Assembly: GCF_900143005.1 (NCBI RefSeq)
Contig: NZ_FRCS01000023.1
Coordinates: forward strand, 30,654 to 94,653
Reading direction: 5' to 3'
Length of the DNA: 64,000 nucleotides
Source of the DNA: Cryptosporangium aurantiacum
Lineage (GTDB): Bacteria > Actinomycetota > Actinomycetes > Mycobacteriales > Cryptosporangiaceae
Shown here: positions 14,523 to 22,444 of the stretch, piece by piece
Layout of the letters: the number at the start of each line of letters is the position of its first letter
Position numbering within the stretch: the stretch's first letter is position 1
The notes under the pieces: generated by a model
Told to the model about the DNA's origin: nothing
What the model saw: the letters and a program-made list of their open reading frames with translations, nothing else
The model's database searches: none
Made by a program: the position numbers and the translations under genes

Positions 14523-16055
14523 GTGGAGACCCTGCTGGACGGCCTGCTCGGCCTCCCTGCCCCCCTCGTCGTGGTGTTCGCCGCGCTCGTGCTCGCCGGG
14601 GAACCGGCTCTGCTCGCCGGGCTCGTGCTGCCGAGCGTCTCGACCGCGCTCGGCCTGGGGTTCCTCGCCTACAGCGGCACGCTGAGCCTCCCGGTCGCGC
14701 TGGCCACGGCCGCTGTCGCGGTCCTCGTCGGCGACACGTGCGGCTACCTCATCGGACGACGCCGAACCGGACACCCGGCCGCAGGTGACGTGCGGCGCGG
14801 GTTCGTCCAGCGTCGTCTGGACGGGGCTCTGACCCGCGCATCCGCGCTCCTGGGCCGGCACGGTGGCCGAGCGGTGTTCGTCGCCCGGTGGGTCGTGGGC
14901 GCGCGCACGCTCGTGCCCCGCCTGGCCGGAGCGGCCGGGATGACACCGGGCAGCTTCGCCAGGTACAGCGTCCCGGCCGGGCTGCTGTGGTCGGGCGCCT
15001 ACGTCGGCGGCGGATTCCTGGCCGGCAGCTCCTACCAGCAGGTGTCCGCGGTCGCCGGACAGGCGTCGCTGGGGCTGGTCACGGTGGCTGCGGCGCTGGT
15101 CGCCGGGATCCTCGCCGGTCGCAGGCTGGGACGCCACCCGGAGCTTCCCGCCAAGCTGATCGCCCGGCTGGCCGGTGCGCGCCCGTGGACCGGCGCCTCG
15201 ACCGCCCTCCTGGTCGTGGTGCTGACGCTGGTCGGCGGCATGCTCACCGCGCTGGTGGCGGTGGCGGTCCGGGCCGGCGGCGTCCCGCGGCTCGACCAAC
15301 CGGTAGCCGACGCGTTGGCGACGCACTCCGACAACGCGCTCGCCCTCGCCGCGGAGATACTGCTGCTCTCGACGCCGTCCTACGCCGTGGTCGCGGCCGC
15401 CGCCGTCGTCGTACTGCTGCGACCGGTGCGGTCCCGCCGGCAGCAGGGGCCGATCGGGCTCCTCGCGTCCGGCGGTGCGGTGGTGCCACTGGTCATCCTT
15501 GGCATCGTGCTGAACGCCGCGGAGGGCATCGCCCGCACCGATCACCTGTTCGCGGTCCAGCACGCGATCTCCACCACCGCGGTTGTTCTCGCGACCTGGA
15601 CGGTGGCGCGGAAGCGTCGCAGCCGGCTCGCCAAGGGTTCGGCCTGGACGTTCGGCATCACGGTTCTCGTCCTGCTGGCCGGAGACCGGGTCTACGTCGG
15701 ATGGGGCACGGTCAGCAGCACCACGGCGGCGATGCTGATCGGGCTGATCTGGGCCGGAGTGTTCGTCGCCGCGTGGGCGGCTGCCCCGACGCACAGCGCG
15801 GGGGCGGCAGGCTCAGGCAGCGGCACTCCGCGGACGCGCGAACAGACGGCGTCGGAGCACCGCGACCGGGCTCCCGCGATGCACCAGGCTGTTGTGCAGG
15901 TCGGTCAGCGCTTGGACCTCGGCGCGGTTCTCACTCGACGCTCCGGGCCGGGCGCAAGCTCCACAGTGCAGCTCGAACATGGTAGTGACCTCCTGGCCCT
16001 TCTTCCGAAACCGGCCTCGGGGCGATCTGGCCGGCTCAACCTCCGCGCCGGATGA
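14523..16055 (+). CDS. DedA-family membrane protein fused to a degenerate PAP2-like domain
   Basis: About 510 residues. The first ~200 are a DedA/SNARE-associated domain: EPALLAGLVLPS near the start, then GDTCGYLIGRR, and FVARWVVGARTLVPRLAGAAGM with the family's Arg-rich re-entrant motif; DedA proteins act in lipid/undecaprenyl-phosphate recycling. The second half is a six-helix PAP2-like unit in which catalytic motifs are degraded: the PSGH site reads VQHAIST, and the last His motif reads GDRVYVGWGTVSS without His. The GTG at 14523 has GAGG 8 bases upstream. The last ~80 codons lack membrane character and lie over an antisense small gene. Confidence 0.78.
   Translation: METLLDGLLGLPAPLVVVFAALVLAGEPALLAGLVLPSVSTALGLGFLAYSGTLSLPVALATAAVAVLVGDTCGYLIGRRRTGHPAAGDVRRGFVQRRLDGALTRASALLGRHGGRAVFVARWVVGARTLVPRLAGAAGMTPGSFARYSVPAGLLWSGAYVGGGFLAGSSYQQVSAVAGQASLGLVTVAAALVAGILAGRRLGRHPELPAKLIARLAGARPWTGASTALLVVVLTLVGGMLTALVAVAVRAGGVPRLDQPVADALATHSDNALALAAEILLLSTPSYAVVAAAAVVVLLRPVRSRRQQGPIGLLASGGAVVPLVILGIVLNAAEGIARTDHLFAVQHAISTTAVVLATWTVARKRRSRLAKGSAWTFGITVLVLLAGDRVYVGWGTVSSTTAAMLIGLIWAGVFVAAWAAAPTHSAGAAGSGSGTPRTREQTASEHRDRAPAMHQAVVQVGQRLDLGAVLTRRSGPGASSTVQLEHGSDLLALLPKPASGRSGRLNLRAG
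15813..15980 (-). CDS. Small cysteine-containing protein, antisense within the DedA gene end
   Basis: A 55-residue protein opening with FELHCGACARPG (a CxxC pair), followed by a helix around ALTDLHNSLVHRG and a basic tail. Its ATG at 15980 has a perfect AGGAGG 8 bases upstream, on the strand opposite to the DedA-PAP2 gene and fully inside its last quarter. The Shine-Dalgarno and compact Cys/His content make real translation likely. A small zinc-binding or redox protein is possible; I do not recognise a family. Confidence 0.55.
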   Translation of the reverse strand: MFELHCGACARPGASSENRAEVQALTDLHNSLVHRGSPVAVLRRRLFARPRSAAA

Positions 16056-16124
16056 CACCGGCCCCTGCTAGATCCCCCCTGGCCGCAGGGCAGAAACCCG
16101 TGTTGACATCGTCACACCTCGCGA

Positions 16125-16772
16125 TCAGCGGACGATTCCGGCATCCCGTGCCAATAACGCCGCCTGCACCCGATCGCTGACGTTCAGCTTGTTGAAGACG
16201 GCCGACATCTGGTTGCGGATCGTCTTCTCGCTGACGTTGAGGTGGCGGGCGATCTGCGCGTTGGTGTCGCCGCAGGCCAGCCGGTTGACGATGTCGAGCT
16301 CGCGGGTCGTGAGCTGGTCGAACGGCGGCGGCAACACCGCCGGGGCGCGGCGCAGTGCGGTGAGCACGGTCGGCCCGACCCGGGGTCCGAGCACGACGCC
16401 GCCGCTGGCGACCGTTCGCAAGGCGTCGATCACCATGTCGGGGTCGGTGTCCTTGAGGAGGAAGCCCCGGGCGCCCGCGTTCAGCGCCTTCGCCACGATG
16501 TCGTCGTCGTCGGCCATCGTGAGCATCAGCACCGCGGCGTCCGGGCACGCCTCCAGGATCCGGCGGGTGGCGTCGACGCCGTCCCCGTCCGGCAGGACGA
16601 CGTCCATCGCGATGACGTCGGACTGGCAGGTGATCGCCTCGCGAACGGCCTCCTCGACGCTGGCCGCCTCGGCGACCTCGCTCACCCAGGCCTCGCCCTC
16701 CAGCATCACCTTCAGGCCACGACGGACCACGGGGTGATCGTCGACGATGAGGACCCGCTTCGGCTCGTCCAC
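16125..16772 (-). CDS. NarL-type response regulator paired with the kinase-astacin protein
   Basis: A 215-residue response regulator: receiver acidic pair in VLIVDDHPVVRR, phosphoacceptor Asp in DVIAMDVVLPDGDG, Lys in GFLLKDTDP, and a LuxR helix-turn-helix (LTTRELDIVNRLACG through SEKTIRNQMSAVFNKL). The GTG at 16772 is preceded by GGGAGG with 7-base spacing, which beats the upstream in-frame GTG at 16805. It follows the giant histidine kinase-astacin gene by 38 bases on the same strand and is its evident phosphorylation partner. Confidence 0.9.
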   Translation of the reverse strand: MDEPKRVLIVDDHPVVRRGLKVMLEGEAWVSEVAEAASVEEAVREAITCQSDVIAMDVVLPDGDGVDATRRILEACPDAAVLMLTMADDDDIVAKALNAGARGFLLKDTDPDMVIDALRTVASGGVVLGPRVGPTVLTALRRAPAVLPPPFDQLTTRELDIVNRLACGDTNAQIARHLNVSEKTIRNQMSAVFNKLNVSDRVQAALLARDAGIVR

Positions 16773-16810
16773 CGGTGTGCCTCCCTGGAACGCCCACGCG
16801 CTCACCGGAA

Positions 16811-19800
16811 TCACACCACGCTCGTCATCGGGACCGCGAGTTCGGTCGGTGCCCCGCCGGTCAGCACTGCGCACGCCGCGGCCGTGACCAGGTCTCCGGT
16901 CGCGACCGTTCCGTCGCCACGAACGTCCACATGGGCCTCCACCGTGTACACCGCGGCGGGATCCACCGCCGCGACCGGCACCCGGAACGGGATCGTTCCC
17001 CCGCCGACGAGTGGGACGTCGGCCATGATCGTTTCGCCGACGCTTCGCATCGGTCCGCCGGTCGTCGTCGTGTCGCGGACGCTGATCACCACGGTGGCGG
17101 CGCGCCCGGACGGTGCTTCGTCGGGCAGGTGCAGGGTGCCGCTGACGACGTCGGCAGCCACCGGCCGAAGCGTCCGCGGCGCCGTCGGCTGCTCGGCGAA
17201 CGCCGGGGCGGTCCGGTACATCCGCTCGATCGTCCGGCAGTCGCCCTCGGAAAGCCGACGACGCTGGCCCACGGGGAGCCCCGGCGGCACCGGGGGGACC
17301 GGACGGAGCGTCTCGAGCGTCCGCTCGCCGTTGGTCGAGAACGCGACCCGGGGGTAATGCATGATCGACTCGTAGTCGTACGGGTCCTCGTTCGGGCCGG
17401 TGGCCTGCCGAAGGAAGTTAGGCCGTGATTCCGGGGCGACGTTCTGCCACTGGATCGTGACGTACTGGTCGCGGTCGGCGCGGCAGTGCTCGTGCCAGCG
17501 GCCGAGAGTATGGACGATCTCGTGCAGGACGCCGCCCATCTCGCCGCCCGCCAGCAGCTCGATCTGCTGCTCACCGCCGACTCGCCCGACCTGGGAGGCG
17601 AACGAGTCACCGAGGACGAACCGCACGTAGTCCGGGTGCTCGTCGGCGTTGCGCGGGACGAACCGGATCAGCGTGTGGCTCTCCAGGTGCGCGATCGCCT
17701 CGGCGACGTGCTCCTCGGGCCCGATACCCGGCGCGATCTCGTAGGGCACGACACCGTCCGGCCAGAGCCGCACCGGCGGCCCGACCGGCGCGATGTCGGA
17801 CACCCCTAGCGCGGGAGCCGCGCTAGGCGCGTCGGCCACCGGAGCCCCCGCTGCCGGCGCGGACGGCGCCGCGGGCGCGGGCGGCGCCGCGGGCGCGGGC
17901 GGCGCCGCGGGCGCGGGCGGCGCCGCGGGCGCGGGCGGCGCCGCAGGCGCGGGCGGCGCCGCAGGCGCGGGCGGCGCCGCAGGCGCGGGCGGCGCCGCAG
18001 GCGCGGGCGGCGCCGCAGGCGCGGGCGGCGCCGCAGGCGCGGGCGCAACCGGCACGGCGGGCGCAACCGGCACGGCGGGCGCAACCGGCACGGCGGGCGC
18101 AACCGGCACGGCGGGCGCAACCGGCACGGCGGGCGCCGCAGGCCCCGCGTCGGCGACCGATGCCACGGGCGCCGCGTCGCTGACTGCGGCGGCGACCACG
18201 GCCGGGACGGCCGGGGCGACGCCGTTCGCTTGAGCAACGGCGACAGCGTCGGCGGCCGCCGGCGTCGGCGGGTGCACGAGCATCAGCGACGCGGCCGGGA
18301 AGTGCACCCGGACCGTGGTGCCGTGCGGCTGCGCCGACAGGATCTCGCACTCCCCGCCCAGCTCCCCCGCCCGGTCACGCATCGAGGACAAGCCCACCCC
18401 GGACCGCACCGGCCCGCTGATCCCCACCCCGTCGTCGCTGACCTCGATCGTCAGGTCGCGGCCGCGCCGCACGGCGACCACACAGTTCCGTGCGCTCGCA
18501 TGCCGGGCGACGTTGTTCAGCGCCTCGGCGACGACCCGATACGCCGCGACCTCGACCGCGGCAGGCAGCCGGTCGAGGTCGTCGTCCAGCTCCAGTTGGA
18601 CGGAGAGCGCCGCACTGTCGAACCGACGGCACTCGTCCCGCAGCGCCACGGCCAGCCCACGGTCCAGCGCCGGCGGACGCAGTTCGTCGACCAGCTGCCG
18701 TACCTCCGCCGTGCAGGCGGCCAGGTCACCGGCGAGGGCATCGAGGATGTCGCGGATCCGGCCGGAACCGGCCAGCTTCCGCGCGGCCCGCACCTGCATG
18801 GACATGCCGGTGAGGCTCGGCCCCAGGCCGTCGTGGAGGTCACGCCGCAACCGGCGCCGCTCCTCCTCCTGCGCCCGCACCAACCGCTCCCGCGACTCCT
18901 GCAGGTCCCTGGTGAGCCGGCTGGCCTCCACCGCCACCCCCGCGTGCAGCGCGATGTCGGCCAGCAGGCGGGTCTCGCGCGGGGTGAAGTGCCCGCCGTC
19001 GGTGCGGGGTGAGACGAGCAGACGTCCGATGTGCTCGCCGCGGGAGATCATGTCGAACGCGTTCACGGTCGGCCCGACCCGGCCGTACCAGGCCAGCAGC
19101 CGGGCGCCGCGCGCCTCCTCGACCTCGACCGCCACGTACGGGACCTGCAACGAGCTGGCGATCGTTCCGGTCAGCAGCGGGAGCACCGCGTTCGGCTCGG
19201 CGGTCTGCCCCAGCACGTCGCCGAGCTCGGCGATGACCTTGTACGGGTCGTGCCGGTCTCCGTAGAGCAGGTGGTTGACGCCCTGCTGGACGCGACGGTG
19301 CAGCGGCGCGTACGCGATCGCGATCAGGCCGGTGGTGACCAGCGAGACCGTGTCGTCGTCGGTGTTCCGCATGACGATCTCGCGGAGCACGGTCACGATC
19401 GCGACGAAGCCGACGACGACCAGCAACGTCATGACCAACCACACGATCGTGCGGTTCAGCACCCGATCGAGGTCGTAGAGCCGGTATCGGACGATCGCGA
19501 CGGTCATCCCGAGCGGCACGGCGACCGTCGCGATGACGTAGCCGCCCGACAGGTTGAAGAAGTCGGCGAACCACCCCAGGAGGAACAGCGTGACCGCCGG
19601 CAGCAGGCAGGCGAGTTGCTGCCGCGTCTCGCCGTCTGCGCGTCGCCAACGGAACCAGAGCGCGGCCAGCACACCGAAGGCCGCGAACACGGTGAACAGC
19701 AACGCGACCGCGAAGATCCGGATGAACAAGCGCGCGAACGGCGGCTTCTTGATATCCGTGCTGAGCAGCGTCTGCGGCTCGGCGAACGCGCCGATCGCGA

Positions 19801-20233
19801 GGGCCAGCGCGCCGAGCGTCGTCAGTACGACGAGCGCGATCGCCAGCGCACGCCAGCGACGACTCGGTAATCGGCCGTCGGGAAAGACCAGCAGGGCCAG
19901 GAACAGCAGGCCGTACGCCGGCCACCAGGACCACTGGCTCAGCCAGGCGACGGGTTCCCACCTGGTCCAACTCACCGCGAGCGTGCCGACCGCGGCACTG
20001 GCGCCGGCTGCGAGGAGCAGCCGGCCGACCAGGTGCCGCGGCACGGCGACGAGGATGAGCACACCCATTGCCGTGCAGGAGACCGCCACCGCGATGCTGA
20101 TCCCCACCGGCCCGGTGTCCGGGTCGTCGCTGCCGATGAACTGTCCGAGCAGTACGGCAGCCACGACCAGGACGGCGACGAGCAACCCCACGACGCTGCG
20201 GGGCGAAAGTCTGGACAGGGAGGAAATTGGCAT
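16811..20233 (-). CDS. Histidine kinase fused to an astacin metalloprotease and YbaY-like domain
   Basis: One uninterrupted 1140-codon frame. Residues 1 to about 310: roughly nine membrane helices. Then a GAF-like region (about 330-430), HisKA_3 with intact His (RRDLHDGLGPSL), and HATPase_c (EALNNVARHA, SDDGVGI, GVGLSSMRDR) to about 650. An Ala/Pro linker (about 700-790) made of 18-bp repeats leads to an astacin (M12A) domain: RLWPDGVVPYEI, the full signature HEIVHTLGRWHEHCRADRD (His904, His908, His914) and Met-turn SIMHY (Met958, Tyr960). Residues about 1010-1140 resemble YbaY-type lipoprotein domains. Predicted topology puts the protease in the cytoplasm, although astacins are normally secreted. 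Not known to me as an architecture. Confidence 0.88.
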   Translation of the reverse strand: MPISSLSRLSPRSVVGLLVAVLVVAAVLLGQFIGSDDPDTGPVGISIAVAVSCTAMGVLILVAVPRHLVGRLLLAAGASAAVGTLAVSWTRWEPVAWLSQWSWWPAYGLLFLALLVFPDGRLPSRRWRALAIALVVLTTLGALALAIGAFAEPQTLLSTDIKKPPFARLFIRIFAVALLFTVFAAFGVLAALWFRWRRADGETRQQLACLLPAVTLFLLGWFADFFNLSGGYVIATVAVPLGMTVAIVRYRLYDLDRVLNRTIVWLVMTLLVVVGFVAIVTVLREIVMRNTDDDTVSLVTTGLIAIAYAPLHRRVQQGVNHLLYGDRHDPYKVIAELGDVLGQTAEPNAVLPLLTGTIASSLQVPYVAVEVEEARGARLLAWYGRVGPTVNAFDMISRGEHIGRLLVSPRTDGGHFTPRETRLLADIALHAGVAVEASRLTRDLQESRERLVRAQEEERRRLRRDLHDGLGPSLTGMSMQVRAARKLAGSGRIRDILDALAGDLAACTAEVRQLVDELRPPALDRGLAVALRDECRRFDSAALSVQLELDDDLDRLPAAVEVAAYRVVAEALNNVARHASARNCVVAVRRGRDLTIEVSDDGVGISGPVRSGVGLSSMRDRAGELGGECEILSAQPHGTTVRVHFPAASLMLVHPPTPAAADAVAVAQANGVAPAVPAVVAAAVSDAAPVASVADAGPAAPAVPVAPAVPVAPAVPVAPAVPVAPAVPVAPAPAAPPAPAAPPAPAAPPAPAAPPAPAAPPAPAAPPAPAAPPAPAAPPAPAAPPAPAAPSAPAAGAPVADAPSAAPALGVSDIAPVGPPVRLWPDGVVPYEIAPGIGPEEHVAEAIAHLESHTLIRFVPRNADEHPDYVRFVLGDSFASQVGRVGGEQQIELLAGGEMGGVLHEIVHTLGRWHEHCRADRDQYVTIQWQNVAPESRPNFLRQATGPNEDPYDYESIMHYPRVAFSTNGERTLETLRPVPPVPPGLPVGQRRRLSEGDCRTIERMYRTAPAFAEQPTAPRTLRPVAADVVSGTLHLPDEAPSGRAATVVISVRDTTTTGGPMRSVGETIMADVPLVGGGTIPFRVPVAAVDPAAVYTVEAHVDVRGDGTVATGDLVTAAACAVLTGGAPTELAVPMTSVV
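17865..18134. repeat. Fifteen tandem 18-bp repeats encoding the kinase-protease linker
   Basis: Ten units of type GGCGCCGCGGGCGCGGGC (17865-18044) and five of type GCAACCGGCACGGCGGGC (18045-18134) run without a break. On the minus strand they encode APAAPP and APAVPV hexapeptides. Within the ten, the first four units read GCCGCGGGC and the last six GCCGCAGGC, so blocks have expanded separately. Every unit is a multiple of three and keeps the frame. Confidence 0.95.
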
Positions 20234-20259
20234 CCGGCTACCGTTCGTCGTACGGAATG

Positions 20260-20733
20260 TCAGATATTGTGCATCAAATTGTGGAACCAGCTTCCCCGGT
20301 CCTGCTGGTGCCCTTCCGGCGCCGCCTCATGGGTCAATCCCCGCAGCGCGGCGATGCTCTCGGCCAGCGTCTTGCCGTTGAGCTGCGGCAGCTCGCGGAG
20401 TGCCTCGTCGACGCTCAGCCCGAAGTCTTCGGAGATCTGCGACGGGTGGTCGGTCGTGTACTGGGCGAGGAAGGCGAAGACCGCTACGAGACGTGCCTGG
20501 ACGGCCTCCGGCTCCGGCTTCTCGTCCGTCTTCACCAGTCCCGACAGGCGCCAGGTCTCGTCGAACACCGGCGCGAGCCGCTGCCCGTCCTGGTCGAAGA
20601 AGTCCAAGCCGCGCGGCGGCTCGGCAGGGGCGGCCTCGTGGGTGGCCAGCAGGTCGGTCACGCTGCTGAACAAATGCGCGAAGCGGTCGTTGACGTCGAT
20701 GACGAAGACCGTCGCGGGTTCCGAGTTGGTCAC
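20260..20733 (-). CDS. Unknown 157-residue protein, first gene of the kinase-astacin operon
   Basis: A soluble, acidic protein without membrane segments or signal peptide; I recognise no family. Visible features: a strand-like start (ATVFVIDVNDRFAHLF), a central DFFDQDGQRLAPVFDE segment, and two helices (AVQARLVAVFAFLAQY; SVDEALRELPQLNGKTLAES). The GTG at 20733 is preceded by AGAGGAC at 7 bases. It ends 26 bases before the kinase-astacin start on the same strand, so it is probably co-transcribed and may be a partner, inhibitor or substrate of that protein. Confidence 0.7.
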   Translation of the reverse strand: MTNSEPATVFVIDVNDRFAHLFSSVTDLLATHEAAPAEPPRGLDFFDQDGQRLAPVFDETWRLSGLVKTDEKPEPEAVQARLVAVFAFLAQYTTDHPSQISEDFGLSVDEALRELPQLNGKTLAESIAALRGLTHEAAPEGHQQDRGSWFHNLMHNI

Positions 20734-21292
20734 GGTAAGTCCTCTGCACTGTGGACGGAGCGCGCGCTCCATCGATCGGGTTCCGCAGGAAGAATGAGCC
20801 TCAGGATCCGGCAGAGCGCCGGGTTACGACCGCGACCGTGCGGTCCCGGGACCCTGCCGCGCTGGTTGTACCGCAGCGGCGCGCGCCCCGTCCTGTCCGA
20901 TGACGACATCCCGTCAGTAGCCGCGGCGCGGCGGGCCCGAACCGCCGCGGGCCGCGCTCGGCGGGCACGAGTGAGGGCCGGAATCCCCCTCGGATCCCGG
21001 CTCACACCCGGAGGACGAGCGCAGTCCGATGTCTCCACTGCGCCCCCACTTCTTCCGCACCTGCCTCCCCAAGGAGACGGGCTACTACACACGGGCTGTG
21101 GCACGCGTCGGTTCGCGGTCAGCCCTCGGACATGACCCGGCGCAGGGCGGTGGCCCTGCACCGGGGTTGCCGGCACCCTGTCGGGCTCCACCTTGGCCTG
21201 CTCGCCGCCCCGATCGACAGAGACGATTGCCCCGGCGGGCGGGGCAGCTTGTCCTGGCCGACCGGGACACGCGGGCCGGAGCGGTTCCCGAC
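20734..21292. other. 559-bp gap without a convincing gene
   Basis: I find no open frame here with both a plausible start signal and protein-like composition. It holds a perfect 12-base palindrome GGTCCCGGGACC (20842-20853), about 109 bases upstream of the unknown gene that begins the kinase-astacin operon. It presumably contains that operon's promoter and the 3' region of the NAL1-like gene. Confidence 0.5.
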
Positions 21293-22300
21293 TCAGCTGC
21301 CGGTGACGCGGACGCCGAGCAGCGACTGGACAGCCACGATGTTGTTGAGCACGCTGACCCGGCCGGAGCCGGCGAAGAGCAGGCCCACGGCGCCCTCGTC
21401 GGGATCGGTGACGAGGCTGCCGGAATCCCCGCCCGCGGACATGTTGGTCGTGACGATCTGCTGGCCGAACCGGGCGATCCGGCCGCGGTCGTAGTGCACG
21501 TCGACGGTCGCGTTCACGTTCAGCACGTGTCCGGTCGTGAAGTTGGTCGTGCGGCCCCACTTCTGCACGGTGTCGTTGATGTTCGGCGCCGCGTTCAGCG
21601 TCGTCACCTCACCGGCCCAGTAGACCCGGCGGTCGGTGTCCTGGGCCGCCTCGGCGATCGCCGCGTCCACGAAGTTGACGGGTTTGCGAGCACCGTCGTG
21701 GAACTGGATCGGGACGAAGCGCACCAGCCCGCCGATCACGTCGGCGGGGTAGCGGCCACCGTCGACCAACGCCGGCTGCAGTATCGGATCGCCGGCCCGA
21801 CCGGCGTTGCAGTCGGCCAACGCGTAGTTCGTGCTCAGGATGTAGTAGCGGCCGGCGCTACCGGTCGGCGGGAGCGCGTCGAAACACCCGGCGCCGAACG
21901 TGCCGGCGTTGCCCCGGAAGTGGCCGACGCTGACCCCCGCGAACGCCGGACGGACCCGCTGGCCGAGCTGGAACGGGCCGACGCCGAGGGAGGCGGTGGC
22001 GCTCCCCCGGTCGGCCCACGGCTGCGGGCCGCCGCCGGCCCGGATCAGCCCGACCTCCTGGACGTCGGTCGGCACGCCCTCGAGTTCGGACGGCACCATG
22101 GCCTTGGGCGCGAGATACCGGGCGTCGACCTTGCGGTGGACGAGGACCGTGATCGCCCGCTCCCCGGTGTTGATGCCACCGCTGTACTTGTGGCCGAGCC
22201 CGACGCCGACGACGTTCGGGCGGCCCATCAGCGCGTCCTGGTAAGTGAGCTGCGTTTCCACCAGGGGGAGGAACTCGGAGCGGACGACCTGCGGAAGCAT
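21293..22300 (-). CDS. NAL1/trypsin-like fold protein, probably inactive protease
   Basis: A 335-residue protein without an obvious signal peptide. The first ~120 residues carry NVVGVGLGHKYSGG and TGERAITVLVHRKV, followed by VP.ELEGVPTDVQEVG, seen in bacterial NAL1-like proteins. The rest resembles a trypsin-fold domain with an intact Ser motif SAGGDSGSLV. The spot where relatives carry the catalytic His (NNH-like, before VLADCN) reads STNYALADCN, so His appears replaced by Tyr. The ATG at 22300 has GAAGGGAT upstream. It lies upstream of the kinase-astacin operon on the same strand but is separated from it by 559 bases. Confidence 0.7.
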   Translation of the reverse strand: MLPQVVRSEFLPLVETQLTYQDALMGRPNVVGVGLGHKYSGGINTGERAITVLVHRKVDARYLAPKAMVPSELEGVPTDVQEVGLIRAGGGPQPWADRGSATASLGVGPFQLGQRVRPAFAGVSVGHFRGNAGTFGAGCFDALPPTGSAGRYYILSTNYALADCNAGRAGDPILQPALVDGGRYPADVIGGLVRFVPIQFHDGARKPVNFVDAAIAEAAQDTDRRVYWAGEVTTLNAAPNINDTVQKWGRTTNFTTGHVLNVNATVDVHYDRGRIARFGQQIVTTNMSAGGDSGSLVTDPDEGAVGLLFAGSGRVSVLNNIVAVQSLLGVRVTGS

Positions 22301-22444
22301 TGCGGTATCCCTTCGGGGGGAGAACCGGATGCTCTTTACCCTGGTCGTCCCGCCGACCCGGCCGACAGAGGCGGCTGTCCCGACTGCCTGGGCACCCCGC
22401 CTGACGCCTCGGGACGCCACTCCAGTCCCAGGAACACCTCGAAA

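Noticed and set aside
16108..16124. A further CGTCACA before the response-regulator end
   Set aside because: No GGTC/CGTC at 16 bases and it points into a convergent gap.
17865..18134. CRISPR-like repeats
   Set aside because: Units abut without spacers and are in-frame coding repeats.
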